Of a stretch of DNA of 64,000 nucleotides, positions 62,658-64,000 are shown in pieces. The notes under the pieces were generated by a model, which was given only the letters and a program-made list of their open reading frames with translations, had not been told where the DNA came from and ran no database searches. The position numbers and the translations under genes are program-made. The stretch is taken from positions 1-64,000 of the forward strand of contig JAFAYL010000029.1 in NCBI GenBank assembly GCA_019240405.1, written 5' to 3'. Position 1 is the first letter of the stretch; the number at the start of each line of letters is the position of its first letter. Source of the DNA: Acidobacteriaceae bacterium. GTDB taxonomy: Bacteria > Acidobacteriota > Terriglobia > Bryobacterales > Bryobacteraceae.

Positions 62658-64000
62658 AGCGCCGTCTCAGAATCGTTCTACTTGTTTCAATAACGATTCT
62701 TGTCATCAACAGCGCAGTCCTCGCTGCATTCCCAACAACAGCGACGATTTTTGGTATCGGAAACGTGCTCCTGCATATGGGTATCGGAGCGGCTGCCGGA
62801 ATCGCTGCGGTGATCCTGTCGCGGAGGGAGCTGCGGCTAGACCTGGTGGGGCTTGCCGCGGCTACGGGCATTTTGCTCGCCGGCATTGGAAACACGCGCG
62901 ATCACAGGGTCATTTTCATCATTCACATCGTGATCTCGGTGGCCGCGATCGCGGTTTTCTTCGCGCGCAGAGAAAACCTGGTCCTCGCGAAATTAGCCGG
63001 CGCCGCAGCCCTCCTGATTCTGATCGCGGGCGTCTGTTACCGGCTGTTTGTGCCGCATCCGGAAGAGCACATCACCAACTCACGCATCGTGCCGTTGTCG
63101 ATGGATCAGGAAGGCGCGGGTCCCGAGAGCCCGTTTTTTCCGTCAGGCGCAAACACTTCCGATGGTCATCTCGTTCCCTCCGCTTTCTTCATGGAGTCAC
63201 AGAAATGCGGCGAGTGCCATCGCGACATCTACGAGCAATGGAAAAGCTCCGCCCATCACTTCGCGTCGTTTAACAACCAGTTCTATCGGAAATCCATCGA
63301 ATACATGCAGTCTGTCGTCGGTACGCGGCCGAGCAAATGGTGCGCCGGCTGCCACGATCACGCCGTATTCTTTAACGGCCGCTTTGACCGGCCCATCAAA
63401 GAGCAGATCGACACTCCGGAAGCGCGCGCGGGCTTGAGCTGCATGTCGTGCCACTCCATTGTTCACGTCGGCGGCAGCGTCGGGAATGGCAGCTTCACGA
63501 TGTCCTATCCGCCGCTTCATGAAGTAGCGAGCAGCTCGAATCCTGCTCTGCGCCGCATCGCAGATTTCGTGACATATGCGGCTCCTGAAGCGCACCGGAG
63601 GACGTTCATGAAACCATTTATGCGCGACAGCACCGCTGAATATTGCGCCGCATGCCACAAGGTTCATTTGGATGTGCCGGTGAACGACTATCGCTGGTTC
63701 CGTGGTTTCAACGAATACGATAACTGGCAGGCAAGCGGTGTTTCCGGGCAGGGCGCGCGCTCGTTTTACTATCCGGCGAAATCGAGTAACTGCGCGGATT
63801 GCCACATGCCGCTGGTCGCATCACACGATCCGGGGAACATTCACGGGCAAGTGCATTCCCACCGGTTCCCGGGCGCCAACACGGCGGTGCCATTCGTCAA
63901 TGAAGACTCGCAGCAACTCGCCGACACGGAGAAGTTCTTAAAATCGGGATTCATTACCGTCGATATCTTCGCGGTCAGTCCGGTGACGCGGGAACGTTCC
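62654..64000 (+). CDS. Membrane-anchored multihaem cytochrome c (3' end outside window)
   Basis: At least 449 residues, cut by the window edge. Four or five hydrophobic helices lie within the first 130 residues (for example IVLLVSITILVINSAVL and VIFIIHIVISVAAIAVFF). A periplasmic part follows with five CxxCH haem motifs at Cys185 (CGECH), 230 (CAGCH), 263 (CMSCH), 331 (CAACH) and 380 (CADCH). The first site is followed by YEQWKSSAHH, as in cytochrome c554-like or NrfA-related oxidoreductases. It probably moves electrons between the quinone pool and a periplasmic acceptor or donor. Overlap with the TPR-VCBS gene suggests a common transcript. Confidence 0.9.
   Translation, partial: MKRRLRIVLLVSITILVINSAVLAAFPTTATIFGIGNVLLHMGIGAAAGIAAVILSRRELRLDLVGLAAATGILLAGIGNTRDHRVIFIIHIVISVAAIAVFFARRENLVLAKLAGAAALLILIAGVCYRLFVPHPEEHITNSRIVPLSMDQEGAGPESPFFPSGANTSDGHLVPSAFFMESQKCGECHRDIYEQWKSSAHHFASFNNQFYRKSIEYMQSVVGTRPSKWCAGCHDHAVFFNGRFDRPIKEQIDTPEARAGLSCMSCHSIVHVGGSVGNGSFTMSYPPLHEVASSSNPALRRIADFVTYAAPEAHRRTFMKPFMRDSTAEYCAACHKVHLDVPVNDYRWFRGFNEYDNWQASGVSGQGARSFYYPAKSSNCADCHMPLVASHDPGNIHGQVHSHRFPGANTAVPFVNEDSQQLADTEKFLKSGFITVDIFAVSPVTRERS

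Noticed and set aside
62509-62895. Minus-strand reading of 128 codons across the VCBS-cytochrome junction
   Set aside because: The plus strand has two well-supported genes with a coupling overlap here; the antisense reading is rich in Arg/Ser and unrecognisable.

Overview
The window looks like a chromosomal piece of an Acidobacteriota genome, probably close to Bryobacterales / Candidatus Solibacter. The evidence is family content: an orphan FtsX/MacB-type permease of the acidobacterial 'ADOP' type (43.4-40.9 kb), a VWA protein of the acidobacterial VWFA-related type (35.5-34.5 kb), an ECF sigma factor coupled to a Ser/Thr kinase, two Uma2 nucleases, a gene of the STGPxTPEGKAKSS family, and many exported beta-propeller, VCBS and multihaem proteins. 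The base composition is even and moderately GC-rich by eye. I see no rRNA, tRNA, insertion sequence or CRISPR array.

Layout. 0-7 kb: an FHA-GAF sigma-54 activator (cut by the left edge), ttcA, an exported protein of unknown role, a three-domain LplT-PlsC-acyl-ACP-synthetase fusion (aas) and a PspC protein. 7-13.4 kb: a minus-strand exopolysaccharide operon (asnB, GT4, Wzy/ligase, GT2-methyltransferase fusion). 13.5-24.9 kb: a divergent NRAMP-like transporter, an S9 peptidase, two Uma2 genes, gamma carbonic anhydrase-hisS-aspS, a MerR/TipAS regulator that appears frameshifted, a Tat-exported Gfo/Idh oxidoreductase and an ExeA-like ATPase. 25.1-30.5 kb: a complete five-gene type III-A CRISPR effector operon, csm1(cas10)-csm2-csm3-csm4-csm5. 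30.6-43.4 kb: ydfG, a kynureninase-like enzyme with an APC permease, a large exported protein coupled to a VWA protein, a sulfite-oxidase-like enzyme, a PIN toxin-antitoxin pair and the ADOP permease. 43.4-47.2 kb: a frameshifted gene, an ECF sigma-kinase pair and pdxH. 47.2-55.2 kb: lolA-like, gspF, gspE, pilM/N/O-like genes, a pilP-position protein and a pseudopilin-like protein with long low-complexity regions, all one type II secretion / type IV pilus-like operon. 55.2-64 kb: recA, a lactonase, an amidase, a TPR-VCBS protein and a membrane-anchored multihaem cytochrome cut by the right edge.

The most unusual locus is the csm operon. Cas10 is short (488 aa), has no N-terminal HD nuclease, and keeps the GGDD cyclase motif. 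Csm2 carries an 80-residue arginine/glycine-rich polyampholyte tail. Csm4 carries a 67-residue tail with net charge about -17. No array, cas1, cas2, cas6 or CARF effector is visible within 24 kb on one side and 33 kb on the other. A second notable object is the pseudopilin-like protein (53.6-55.2 kb), whose body is an FG-rich tract followed by a Q/N/M-rich prion-like tract.

Three apparent frameshifts (merR at 22.5 kb, and two in the gene at 43.4-44.1 kb) would each be repaired by adding one A to a short A run on the sense strand. This points to indel errors in the assembly rather than to genuine gene decay.
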